DNA of 7,771 bases from DAOTXK01 sp034435395 (GTDB taxonomy: Bacteria; Chloroflexota; Anaerolineae; Aggregatilineales; Ch27). Where the stretch lies: contig DAOTXK010000253.1 of assembly GCA_034435395.1 (NCBI GenBank), forward strand, positions 1 through 7,771, given 5' to 3'. Position 1 is the stretch's first letter, and every line of letters starts with the position of its first letter. The position numbers were made by a program, and so were the translations under genes. Positions 1 to 6,530 of the stretch are shown here, piece by piece. The notes below the pieces were generated by a model, which searched no databases, was not told where the DNA came from, and saw nothing but the letters and a program-made list of their open reading frames with translations.

Positions 1-846
1 GCTCAGGGCCAGCTTGAGGAAGCCCGCCGCCGCCTCGCCATGCCACATACCCACCAGTTGCTGGGGCAGGAGCGTGAACAGGCTGGACAGATTCTTATCC
101 AGCGCCAGCGCCACGCCGAAGCGCCAGTACGGGCGCGGGGAATTCCGGCGGGCCGCGCTGAGAATCTCCCCGACGGTGGGCAGTCGATCCGGCCACCGGG
201 CCTGCAGGCGATGATACGCCCACAGGCTGCCCACCGCCTTAACCAGCGCCGACAGGAGATAGGCAGCCACCACCCCGGCCGCGCCCCACCCCAGCAGGAC
301 GACGGCCACGACCAGGACGCCATCCACCACCACCCCGCCGTTTTCCAGCACCGCGTAGGCCCGCATGGAGCGGTGGCTTTGCAGAACCAGCAGCATCAGC
401 TGGTAGATGGGCTGCAAAAACAGCACCAGCGTGTAGAGGCGCATCAACTCGCCCACATAGCGGTTGCCATAGGTCCCCTCCGCAAACGCCGGGCCGAAGG
501 CAAAAGCGACCGTGCAGGCGATGGCCGCCACCAGCAGCGACACCTGCACAAAAAAGGCCATCAGGTCCCGCGTCTCGTCGCGATCGCCGGCCGCCAGCGA
601 CTCGGCGAGGCGGGTCAGCGTGCTCAATCCCAGGCCGGTGATGTTGAAGAACATCAGCAGGCCGTACATGGTCCCCACCAACGCCCAGACGCCGTAATTA
701 TCCGTGCCGAGGCCGCGGATCAGAATCAGGCGGGCGGCCACGTCGATCACCGCCAGGGCCAGCTTGCCCACCTGCAGGGTAATCGTATCCCGCACGAACT
801 TGATGCGCAGCAGTCTGCCCACTGACGCCCTGATCCACGCCACCAT
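1..846 (-). CDS. Oligosaccharide flippase / polysaccharide transport membrane protein (MOP superfamily), 3' end missing
   Basis: The minus-strand frame is open from the ATG at 846 to the window edge and gives 282 residues. Alternating hydrophobic spans (about 25-43, 52-74, 95-120, 135-157, 170-187, 189-210, 243-265) and the early motif RGLGTDNYGVWAL (44-56) are typical of Wzx/RfbX-like flippases (COG2244). These move lipid-linked sugar units across the cytoplasmic membrane. Such proteins usually have 430-500 residues, so roughly 60% is present. I chose the 846 start because GCGAGG lies 6 bases upstream and the protein then begins with a short basic segment before the first membrane span. In-frame ATGs at 909 (with GGAG 7 bases upstream) and 978 would add 21 or 44 residues of non-membrane sequence. 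The gene follows the radical SAM gene by 135 bp on the same strand and is probably co-transcribed. The family is fairly sure; the exact start and the substrate are not. Confidence 0.8.
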   Translation of the reverse strand, partial: MVAWIRASVGRLLRIKFVRDTITLQVGKLALAVIDVAARLILIRGLGTDNYGVWALVGTMYGLLMFFNITGLGLSTLTRLAESLAAGDRDETRDLMAFFVQVSLLVAAIACTVAFAFGPAFAEGTYGNRYVGELMRLYTLVLFLQPIYQLMLLVLQSHRSMRAYAVLENGGVVVDGVLVVAVVLLGWGAAGVVAAYLLSALVKAVGSLWAYHRLQARWPDRLPTVGEILSAARRNSPRPYWRFGVALALDKNLSSLFTLLPQQLVGMWHGEAAAGFLKLALS

Positions 847-981
847 GGCGGGCCTCGCCCTTTCCCACACGCCGACGCCCCGGCAAACTGAGCGGCCATT
901 GTACCGCATCCACTGGCTCCATAAACAGACCAGCGCCGGAGTCACCGCCGACGCTGGTCCACATCGCCAGACGCCCATCGC

Positions 982-2502
982 TCATCGGGGATGGTCGGTG
1001 GGCGGGGGAGCGCCTCCCCGGTCGTGCTCATGGTCCATATACTCCCGCTCCCAGATCGGGTCCAGCACCGCCGCCACCGCGCGGTTATAAGCGATCAGGC
1101 CGTCGCGGTAGGCCGGGTCCAGCATGGCCTGCCGCGCCGCCTCGTCTTCGGGGTCCGGCTCGGTGGCCGCCAGAATCTGGCGGAAGTCGCGGTGATGGTC
1201 GCGGATCGGGCACGGCATCAGCCAGTTGTGGTGTTCCGCCGGGCGCGAGGCCAGGAAGGCATAGTCATTCTGCCAGGCGCGGACGGCCTTAAAGAACGGC
1301 GAATCGAGCGCGTCGCTCAGGTTGCCGCCCGCGCGATATATCTCGTAGATGTTGCTCCCCACATAGGGCATAAACACGCAGGGGATCACCTGGCCGCTCC
1401 AGTCGATGCACAGGTAGCCCCCTTCCCGCCCGGCGGAGATGCAGCCATCCGAGCAGGTCCCCAGGTTCCAGAAATCGGCCAGGAAGTAACCACGGGCCTC
1501 GATCACCTCCCACACGCGCCGCCACATCCAGGCGCGCTGTTCCGGCGTGGGCAACAGCTCCAGGGTGTAGCCGCGCCCGATCGGCATATAGTGGAAGATC
1601 CAGCCGTAGGTAGCCCCCTGCTCCTCGAAGCAAAAATCGAGGAACTCGTCGGAGAGGATTTCCTCGCAGTTCTGGCAGGTCGCCGTCAGGGAGATGCCGA
1701 AGGGCACGCCGACGGCGCGCAGGCTGGCCATGGCGCGCAGGATTTTCCGGAACACGCCCGGCCCGCGCCGGGCATCGGTCCGTTCCTCCCAGCCCTCGAG
1801 GGAGATCGCCGGGGTGATGTTGCCCAACTCGGCCATCCGGGCGGCGGTTTTATCGTCGATCAGCGTCCCGTTGGTATACATCATAAAAAACGATTGCGGG
1901 TGCCGGGCCGCCATATCCAGCATGCCCAGACCCTGGTCGCGGTACACCAGCGGCTCCCCGCCGGAGATCACCACAAAACCGGTGTTCCACAATTCTCGCG
2001 CTTCGGTGAGGATGCGGTCAAACACCTCCCAGGCCAGCTTCTCGCGGTTGGCCCCGGAACTGGCATAACACCCCCGGCAGTGCAGGTTACACACTTTGCC
2101 GGGGGACACCAGGATAAAGCCAGGCGGACCGTAGCCACCGTGCGCCGCCATAAAACGCTCCATGGCCGCTTTGCGCTCCTCGCGCAGGATGCCACTCACG
2201 ATCAGCGCCCGCACCATCTTCCGGAACACCGGCGGAGAGACCGCTTTCCGCTCCAGGGCGCGTTCGACGGTGCCGATCAGGGCGCGAAACATGCGCATAC
2301 GATCCTGCTTGACGCGGCGCGGGCGGTGCGGGTTAAACGTGTCGGTGTTGGCGATGAGCCAGTCCGCATCCTGCTTCAGCCGCCGGAACAGCTGCCGTCG
2401 GACGGGGGGGAAGCGCAGGGCCAGGGAAGCCACATCCGCCACCATGTCCGCCCGACCGTGCGCGGCCAGATAACGGGCAACCGCTTCCAATCGCGTGGCC
2501 AT
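982..2502 (-). CDS. Radical SAM enzyme with SPASM-like C-terminal cysteine region
   Basis: This 506-residue protein has the radical SAM [4Fe-4S] motif CxxxCxxC at C138, C142 and C145, followed by the SAM-binding GGEP at 181-184. It therefore should cleave S-adenosylmethionine to a 5'-deoxyadenosyl radical in the cytoplasm. Residues 1-125 form a charged helical N-terminal extension. The C-terminal part carries C350, C354, C365, C375 and C431 (the last in CPIRDHH) with the SPASM-like pattern LCIDWSGQVIPC at 364-375, so one or two auxiliary Fe-S clusters are likely. C276 and C279 form an extra CxxC. SPASM/twitch proteins commonly modify peptides or enzymes, or act in cofactor synthesis. No precursor peptide is visible here, so the substrate is unknown. 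The start is firm: AAGGAG lies 8 bases before the ATG at 2502. The stop is TGA at 982-984. The flippase lies downstream on the same strand. Function beyond the superfamily is unassigned. Confidence 0.93.
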   Translation of the reverse strand: MATRLEAVARYLAAHGRADMVADVASLALRFPPVRRQLFRRLKQDADWLIANTDTFNPHRPRRVKQDRMRMFRALIGTVERALERKAVSPPVFRKMVRALIVSGILREERKAAMERFMAAHGGYGPPGFILVSPGKVCNLHCRGCYASSGANREKLAWEVFDRILTEARELWNTGFVVISGGEPLVYRDQGLGMLDMAARHPQSFFMMYTNGTLIDDKTAARMAELGNITPAISLEGWEERTDARRGPGVFRKILRAMASLRAVGVPFGISLTATCQNCEEILSDEFLDFCFEEQGATYGWIFHYMPIGRGYTLELLPTPEQRAWMWRRVWEVIEARGYFLADFWNLGTCSDGCISAGREGGYLCIDWSGQVIPCVFMPYVGSNIYEIYRAGGNLSDALDSPFFKAVRAWQNDYAFLASRPAEHHNWLMPCPIRDHHRDFRQILAATEPDPEDEAARQAMLDPAYRDGLIAYNRAVAAVLDPIWEREYMDHEHDRGGAPPPTDHPR

Positions 2503-2587
2503 TTCGTAAACTCCTTTTCACGACCGACAGAATGACCAACAATCGTTTCGACGATGGGAGCTGGCGGTTTCGACCGGCGTTAAAACA

Positions 2588-2616
2588 ATTTTAGGACCCG
2601 GCCAAACGGGAGAATA
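2588..2616 (-). promoter_or_regulatory. Weak candidate promoter of the radical SAM gene
   Basis: A -10-like TAAAAT (2588-2593, minus strand; 5 of 6 consensus) lies 86 bp upstream of the radical SAM start. The hexamer at the 17-bp spacing (TATTCT, 2611-2616) is a poor -35. It abuts the palindrome at 2617-2631, so if this promoter is real it may depend on an activator. This rests on sequence alone and is weak. Confidence 0.25.
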
Positions 2617-2631
2617 CCCCATTTAATGGGG
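2617..2631. promoter_or_regulatory. Perfect 15-bp palindrome, operator candidate
   Basis: CCCCATTTAATGGGG has 7-bp arms around one central base, with no mismatch. It lies about 115 bp upstream of the radical SAM start codon, just beyond the candidate -35 region, in an otherwise non-coding stretch. Short perfect dyads at this position commonly bind dimeric regulators, but no regulator gene is in the window and no known consensus was recognised. A small hairpin is the other possibility. Confidence 0.35.
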
Positions 2632-2727
2632 GAAAGCCCACTGGCCAACGACCGGTCAGCCGGGGGCGTGACCGCCGCTGCAATACGGGTTACCGGGGCC
2701 ACGTCAGGCGGCGACTGCGCGGTTGCC

Positions 2728-2795
2728 GGGCCTTCACCCTTACAGGGCCTTCACCCTGGTAGGGCCTTCACCCTGGTAGGGCCTTCACCCTTGGC
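2728..2795. repeat. 17-bp tandem repeat, four copies
   Basis: Four head-to-tail 17-bp units start at 2728, 2745, 2762 and 2779. Units 2 and 3 are identical (GGGCCTTCACCCTGGTA). Units 1 and 4 differ only in their last four bases. The unit length is not a multiple of three, so a translated repeat would change frame with each copy, which argues against coding. The junction CCCTGGTAGGG can form a 4-bp hairpin with a 3-base loop. There are no spacers, so it is not a CRISPR array. It lies in the gap upstream of the radical SAM gene; function is unknown. Confidence 0.85.
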
Positions 2796-2894
2796 CACCA
2801 CGGGCATCTTCCCAACCGAACGGCGACGCAGAGGGACAGGACGAGCCTTATACCTGTGATTTAACGCTGTTTGCGGGCAAATTGAAGTGACGTA

Positions 2895-3220
2895 TTAAGC
2901 ATTCTGAACGTTGCAAAAGTAATGTCTCGACCCACGTTGGCCTGCCGAAAAAAAACCGGGGGTCGTCCTGAGCACTTGCGTCCTCCAGCATGTAGACCAT
3001 CGCCTGCCCGCACAGGTTCGGCCAGACCCGTCGCTGACTCCCAGGTCAAGCACCCTGGCTCCGTGCGGGACAAAGCGTGCCATCACCTCCGCCCGCGCCC
3101 GGCGGACGGTCGAGAGCGCGCCCACCCGGCGGCCCGCTTTGCCTCCCAGTAATCATCGCCGTCCACCCCACCGAGACGCGCCGTTTCCGGGTCGATAAAC
3201 AGGCGGCGGAGGGCATAATG
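2895..3220 (-). pseudogene. Decayed methyltransferase-like remnant
   Basis: No intact gene lies here, but two minus-strand frames look like pieces of one ancestral protein. The upstream piece, from about 3220, reads LRRLFIDPETA and then DGDDYWEAKRAA. It ends at a TGA about 130 bp further on (near 3086). The frame that continues downstream (from 3125) reads TVRRARAEVMARF and then ARVLDLGVSDGSG, which matches the glycine-rich motif I of SAM-dependent methyltransferases. After that the similarity is lost. Joining them needs one frameshift near 3120-3135. The catalytic core downstream of motif I is missing, so this is not functional. The methyltransferase call rests on one motif. The upstream piece recurs in the direct repeat near 4800-4914. 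Confidence 0.35.
3095..3213. repeat. About 119-bp direct repeat, copy A
   Basis: This segment aligns without gaps to 4796-4914 in the same orientation, offset 1701 bp, with about 10 mismatches by hand count (roughly 91% identity). On the minus strand both copies encode FIDPETA and YWEAKRAA in one frame. A further 13-base match (CCGACCGGTCGCC) occurs beyond the right end of each copy at different distances, so the original repeat may have been longer. The two copies bracket the unknown exported gene at 3364-4563. Confidence 0.85.
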
Positions 3221-3281
3221 GGGGACGGTGTTCAAACCTGAGCCCGCCCACCGCGCCCGAATCGTGTGGGGGGCAGGACGA

Positions 3282-3322
3282 CAGGGGTCGACCGACCGGT
3301 CGCCGTGATAGGTTTACCCCTG
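3282..3322. repeat. Inverted repeat just downstream of the exported-protein gene
   Basis: CAGGGGT at 3282-3288 and ACCCCTG at 3316-3322 are perfect 7-bp complementary arms. The 27-base loop contains a second dyad, CGACCGGTCG. It begins about 42 bp past the stop of the gene at 3364-4563, reading on the minus strand. There is no T-run on the minus strand, so it is at best a factor-assisted terminator or an RNA 3'-end hairpin. It may also be unrelated to termination. Confidence 0.35.
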
Positions 3323-3363
3323 AGGATTTTATTGCCGACTGCGCAGGCCGCGCGACTCCCGTG

Positions 3364-4563
3364 TCACTGGGCAGTATAGGCCATGAAGGCCAGGTCGCGG
3401 CGCAGAATCAACTGCACCCAGGCAAACACACTGGAGTTGACCATCCGCTGATCGTCCGGCGTGGGCGGCGGGTCGTTGGCCCGCATCACGATCAGCGCCA
3501 CCGGCAGCCCCTCCGCCTGGGTGGTGGCAGTCGCCGCCAGTGACCAGCGGTCATCCAGCGGCGCGTTCGTCGCCAGACTGATGTACCCGCTCAGCCGCTG
3601 GCCCACTTCGGTGGCGGCCGCTTCTGCCCCGGCAGTCGCTCCCTCTGGATACACCAGTGCCAGGATCAGCGAAGACGCGCCCGTCGTGTGGCGGGTAGCA
3701 AACGCGACCAGCGTATAGGGCGGCAGCGGCGGACGATCCGCCAGGTAGGCGGCAATCGACGGGTCTCCGGCCAGATCGGCAAACTCTGTGCCAGCGATGA
3801 AAATCGCGCCAACCAACTCGCCCGTGTCCTCCAGCGCCGGGTCAAGGCTGATGGCCGTCGCAGCGGCGCGGTAGGCCGGGTCATCGGCCAGCGAGGGTAT
3901 TGTCCCGGCATGGGCCAGGGCGGCACCGGTCACGATGGCCGTCGCCGCGCCGGTGACGACAGTCCCGTCCAGCAGGGCGATGCGGTTCATGTGGGCCATC
4001 ATGCCGCTGCGAATGTGAAATTGCATATCGATGGCGTAATCGTTGCGCAGACTATAGAGCGTTCCGCTCTCTCCCAGCGCCGACGATTGATAACCGGAGG
4101 CCGTCAGCGCCGCCGCGATCGGGTCGGAATCCAGGTTCAGTTCGGTCACGGCGATTCCATCCGGCGGCCACCCTGCCCATAAACAGCGGTCCACGTTAAA
4201 AAAATTGAAGCCGTAAAAGGCGCGCTGATCGTCGGCTTCCGCCTGCATGTACTGGATGCCCAGGCTGTCGGGCGGCGTAGTCTGGTTGAATAGGATCAGC
4301 CCCCAGTACGCCCGCGACACGCGGTCCAGCGCCTCCAGCGCTGCCAGACTGTCCACGCGGGGAATGCCCCAACTCTCGTGCCAGGCAGCCACGTCGCCGA
4401 AAGCCGCATATTCCCGGTATCCCGGCGTGTCCGGTACAAAGCGGAGCAGGCCCAGCAGCGCGTTGTCGCCCTCCGCCGAATCTCCCTGTGCCCAGGCTAA
4501 CAGGCCAGACAGCAGCACCGCCGCCAGCACAGCCGTCGCCAGTAACACCCGCCGTGAATTCAT
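3364..4563 (-). CDS. Exported protein of unknown function
   Basis: This 399-residue protein starts with a clear Sec signal peptide: basic MNSRR, a hydrophobic stretch at 6-24, and a likely cleavage site after AWA (23-25). The mature part is acidic and alanine-rich and has a single cysteine (C127), so it is not disulfide-stabilised. There is no lipobox and no second membrane segment. Recognisable landmarks are LLRFVPDTPGYREY at 39-52, FGDVAAWHESWGIPR at 55-69 and the C-terminal SVFAWVQLILRRDLAF at 378-393. I do not recognise a named family or catalytic motif. The FVPDTP opening resembles uncharacterised exported proteins that I associate with Chloroflexota, but that is memory rather than a search result. 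The ATG at 4563 was preferred to one 48 bp upstream (4611) because the signal peptide begins there and a GAGAGGGGGGG purine tract lies just 5' of it. A diverged repeat lies on each side of the gene. Confidence 0.85.
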   Translation of the reverse strand: MNSRRVLLATAVLAAVLLSGLLAWAQGDSAEGDNALLGLLRFVPDTPGYREYAAFGDVAAWHESWGIPRVDSLAALEALDRVSRAYWGLILFNQTTPPDSLGIQYMQAEADDQRAFYGFNFFNVDRCLWAGWPPDGIAVTELNLDSDPIAAALTASGYQSSALGESGTLYSLRNDYAIDMQFHIRSGMMAHMNRIALLDGTVVTGAATAIVTGAALAHAGTIPSLADDPAYRAAATAISLDPALEDTGELVGAIFIAGTEFADLAGDPSIAAYLADRPPLPPYTLVAFATRHTTGASSLILALVYPEGATAGAEAAATEVGQRLSGYISLATNAPLDDRWSLAATATTQAEGLPVALIVMRANDPPPTPDDQRMVNSSVFAWVQLILRRDLAFMAYTAQ

Positions 4564-4616
4564 AGGATTCCCCCCCCTCTCCCAACCGCCTGCCATGCAC
4601 CGTCTTCTCACCGCTC

Positions 4617-4645
4617 ATGATAGACCCGTAGCCGTGTTTTGTACA
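4617..4645 (-). promoter_or_regulatory. Candidate sigma-70-type promoter of the exported-protein gene
   Basis: On the minus strand TGTACA (4640-4645; 4 of 6 to TTGACA) is followed after exactly 17 bp by TATCAT (4617-4622; 5 of 6 to TATAAT). Transcription would start near 4610, giving a leader of about 47 bases before the ATG at 4563. It reads in the right direction for the gene and lies in non-coding sequence. No operator was identified. Confidence 0.45.
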
Positions 4646-4795
4646 CCCGGCAGGGCAATCACGTCCCGTACTGAACAGGCGCTCAGCGCCGCCATTCAGG
4701 CGGAGAGGGCATTCCACCACAGCGAGGCGGCAAAGAACAACGGCGCGGCCAGCCCGATCCACCGCGCGACCCGTACCACCTGCGGCCCAGCCGCC

Positions 4796-4914
4796 GCGCC
4801 CGGCGGACGGCCCAGAGCGCGCCCATCTGGCGGCCCGCTTTGCCTCCCAGTAATTATCGCCGTCCACCCTGCCGAGACCCGCCGTCTCCGGGTCGATAAA
4901 CAGGCAGCGGAGGA
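4796..4914. repeat. About 119-bp direct repeat, copy B
   Basis: This is the partner of the segment at 3095-3213, in the same orientation and ungapped, with about 10 differences. In the minus-strand frame reading FIDPETA several differences are silent and several are amino-acid changes (R/G, G/R, D/N). They are spread along the repeat with no indel, which suggests it was once coding. The two copies must predate the divergence of their flanks, because the sequence outside the repeat is otherwise unalike. Confidence 0.85.
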
Positions 4915-4920
4915 CGGCAA

Positions 4921-4942
4921 GGGGCGCCCGACCGGTCGCCCC
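4921..4942 (-). terminator. GC-rich stem-loop downstream of the SH3-repeat gene
   Basis: GGGGCG at 4921-4926 pairs with CGCCCC at 4937-4942 around a 10-base loop that contains ACCGGT. It starts about 56 bp past the TAG stop of the SH3-repeat gene, reading on the minus strand. The stem is strong, but only two T residues follow, so this is a candidate transcript end rather than a classical intrinsic terminator. Confidence 0.35.
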
Positions 4943-4997
4943 TCCAGATTTACTGGCATCGTTGGAAGTCAACGGCGCACACCAAACCAGCGATGGA

Positions 4998-6530
4998 CTA
5001 CTTCAGCGCCTCACAGCCTGCCGACTCGTACACCAGGTCTTCGCGCACCCATTCGCCGGTGGTCAGCTGCCACCAGGTCTGGCCGCCCAGGTCCCGCCGG
5101 GCGGCGATCACATCCCGGCTCTCCCCGGCGAGCAGGGGAGCGCGGGCCTCGTTATCCGTGCCCGGCCCGCTGCGGGTCACCGCCCCGCTGATGGACGTGA
5201 CCACGCAGGCCCCCCCTTCCACATCCGAGGGGGCCGTGACCTGGCCCATGGTTTCGCAGCCCGCCGACTCGGTCACCAGGTCTTCCCGCACCCACTCACC
5301 GGTCGCCAGTTGCCACCACGTCTGGCCGCCCGCGTCATCCCGCGAGTCGACAGCGGCGGCGCTCTCCCCGGCGGCCAGCGGCCCGCGCGTCTCGTAGTCG
5401 GTGCCTGGCCCGCTGCGGGTCACCGCCCCGCTGATGGACGTGACCACGCAGGCCTCCGGCGGGACTTCCTCAGCGGCGGGGGCCGGGCCACTCATCGTCG
5501 TGCAGCCCGCCGACTCGGTCACCAGGTCTTCCCTCACCCAGGCCCCGCTGGACAGCCGCCACCAGGTCTGCCCGCCAGCGTCAGTGCTCTGATCCACCGC
5601 CAGTCGACTTTCCCCGGTCGCCAGCGCCCCGCGCGTCTCGTAATCGGTGCCTGGCCCGCTGCGCAGCGTCGAACCGCTGATGGAGACCACCACACAGGTG
5701 TCCTCGCCAACGGTGGAGAGGTCCACTCCCGCCCCCAAGCTGGCACAGGCGTCCGATTCGGCCACCAGGTCCTCCCGTACCCAGGCCCCGCTCTCCAGCT
5801 TCCACCACGTCTGGCCCCCGGCGTCCGGTTGCGAGTCGACCACCAGCGCGCTCTCCCCGGCGGCCAGCGGCCCGCGCCGCTCATAATCGGTGCCTGGCCC
5901 GCTGCGGGTCACCGCGCCGTTGATGGAAACCACCACGCAGGCGTCCTCGCCAAACTCGCCGGTCTCCACCACCAGCTCACCCAGGCTGGCGCAGCCCTCC
6001 GATTCGGACACCAGGTCCTCGCGCACCCACTCGCCCGTCGCCAGCTGCCACCACGTCTGGCCGCCGGCGTCCTTCTCCGAATCGACCACGTCGGCGCTGT
6101 CGCCAGCCGCCAGCGGGGCGCGCATCCCATACTCGGTGCCCGGCCCGCTGCGGGTCACCGCGCCATTGATCGAGGTGACCACGCAGGCTTCGGCGCTGAT
6201 CCCCTCCGGCAGCACGACGCCGGTGAAGCCCTCGCAGCCCGGCGACTCCGTCACCAGGTCTTCGCGCACCCAGGCGCCCGCCTCCAACTGCCACCACGTC
6301 TGGCCGCCGGCGTCCTTCTCCGAATTGACCACCACGGCGCTTTCGCCGGTGGCCAGCGCCGAGCGCCGCTCATAAAACGTCCCCGGCCCGCTGCGCAACA
6401 CCGCACCTTCAATCGAAGTCACCACACAGGCCGACTCGTCGCCCTGGGTCAGGCCGGGCACGGCAGTCCCGGCAGCCACCCCGGCCACCAAAACGATCAC
6501 CCACACCAACATGGCCTTTCGCTTCAGCAT
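4998..6530 (-). CDS. Secreted protein with six bacterial SH3 (SH3b) repeats
   Basis: This 510-residue protein has a signal peptide (KRK, then a hydrophobic stretch at 7-27) and is otherwise entirely SH3b repeats. Each repeat runs ACVV.SI.GAV.RSGPGT, then LA.GES, then GGQTWW.L..G.WVREDLV.ES..C. The repeats lie at residues 35-99, 116-180, 198-262, 279-343, 361-425 and 442-506. Each has exactly two cysteines, 64 residues apart (C35/C99, C116/C180, C198/C262, C279/C343, C361/C425, C442/C506), and there are no other cysteines. One disulfide at the base of each domain is likely after export. SH3b domains generally bind cell-wall peptides or other ligands. No catalytic domain, LPxTG motif or membrane anchor is present, so this looks like a pure adaptor or binding array outside the membrane. 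The start is supported by GAGAGG 8 bases upstream of the ATG at 6530. The last repeat ends 4 residues before the stop, so the protein is complete. Confidence 0.92.
   Translation of the reverse strand: MLKRKAMLVWVIVLVAGVAAGTAVPGLTQGDESACVVTSIEGAVLRSGPGTFYERRSALATGESAVVVNSEKDAGGQTWWQLEAGAWVREDLVTESPGCEGFTGVVLPEGISAEACVVTSINGAVTRSGPGTEYGMRAPLAAGDSADVVDSEKDAGGQTWWQLATGEWVREDLVSESEGCASLGELVVETGEFGEDACVVVSINGAVTRSGPGTDYERRGPLAAGESALVVDSQPDAGGQTWWKLESGAWVREDLVAESDACASLGAGVDLSTVGEDTCVVVSISGSTLRSGPGTDYETRGALATGESRLAVDQSTDAGGQTWWRLSSGAWVREDLVTESAGCTTMSGPAPAAEEVPPEACVVTSISGAVTRSGPGTDYETRGPLAAGESAAAVDSRDDAGGQTWWQLATGEWVREDLVTESAGCETMGQVTAPSDVEGGACVVTSISGAVTRSGPGTDNEARAPLLAGESRDVIAARRDLGGQTWWQLTTGEWVREDLVYESAGCEALK
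5013..6428. repeat. Six in-frame 243/246-bp tandem repeats inside the SH3b gene
   Basis: The DNA segments encoding the six domains are 5013-5207, 5256-5450, 5502-5696, 5745-5939, 5991-6185 and 6234-6428. Spacing between units alternates 243 and 246 bp. Some segments are almost identical at the base level: 5158-5210 and 5401-5453 differ at one of 53 bases. This suggests recent duplication or gene conversion. Linkers between domains are more divergent than the domains. Confidence 0.9.

Larger units (their letters stand above)
4696..4959 (-). pseudogene. Possible coding remnant with one hydrophobic segment
   Basis: An 87-codon frame ends with a strongly hydrophobic stretch (RWIGLAAPLFFAASLWWNAL) and then a stop. 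This stretch looks like the C-terminal membrane segment of a lost protein. Its first half is the antisense-like alternative frame of direct repeat copy B. The more protein-like reading there (FIDPETA, then YWEAKRAAR) is in another frame and has no matching continuation. No good ribosome binding site was seen. I read the region between 4564 and 4997 as decayed coding sequence plus regulatory DNA. A small intact membrane protein cannot be excluded. Confidence 0.25.

Noticed and set aside
40..825. Plus-strand open frame of 261 codons
   Set aside because: It is rich in His, Gln, Arg and Pro and lies antisense to the flippase, whose frame has clear membrane segments. It is a high-GC shadow.
698..985. 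Minus-strand frame that starts with an ATGA overlap at the radical SAM stop
   Set aside because: The overlap is attractive, but the frame has no membrane or domain features. The flippase reading occupies the same DNA in another frame.
991..2535. Plus-strand open frame of 514 codons
   Set aside because: Antisense to the radical SAM gene, which has the catalytic motifs and a perfect ribosome binding site. The plus-strand protein has no recognisable domain and a shadow-like composition.
2728..2795. CRISPR array
   Set aside because: The 17-bp units are contiguous with no spacers, and no cas gene is present.
4196..4972. Minus-strand frame of 258 codons overlapping the 5' half of the exported-protein gene
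   Set aside because: It is Gly/Arg/Ala-rich in the overlap and lacks the signal peptide. Only its first 50 codons (the repeat copy B reading) look protein-like, and those are treated as a remnant.
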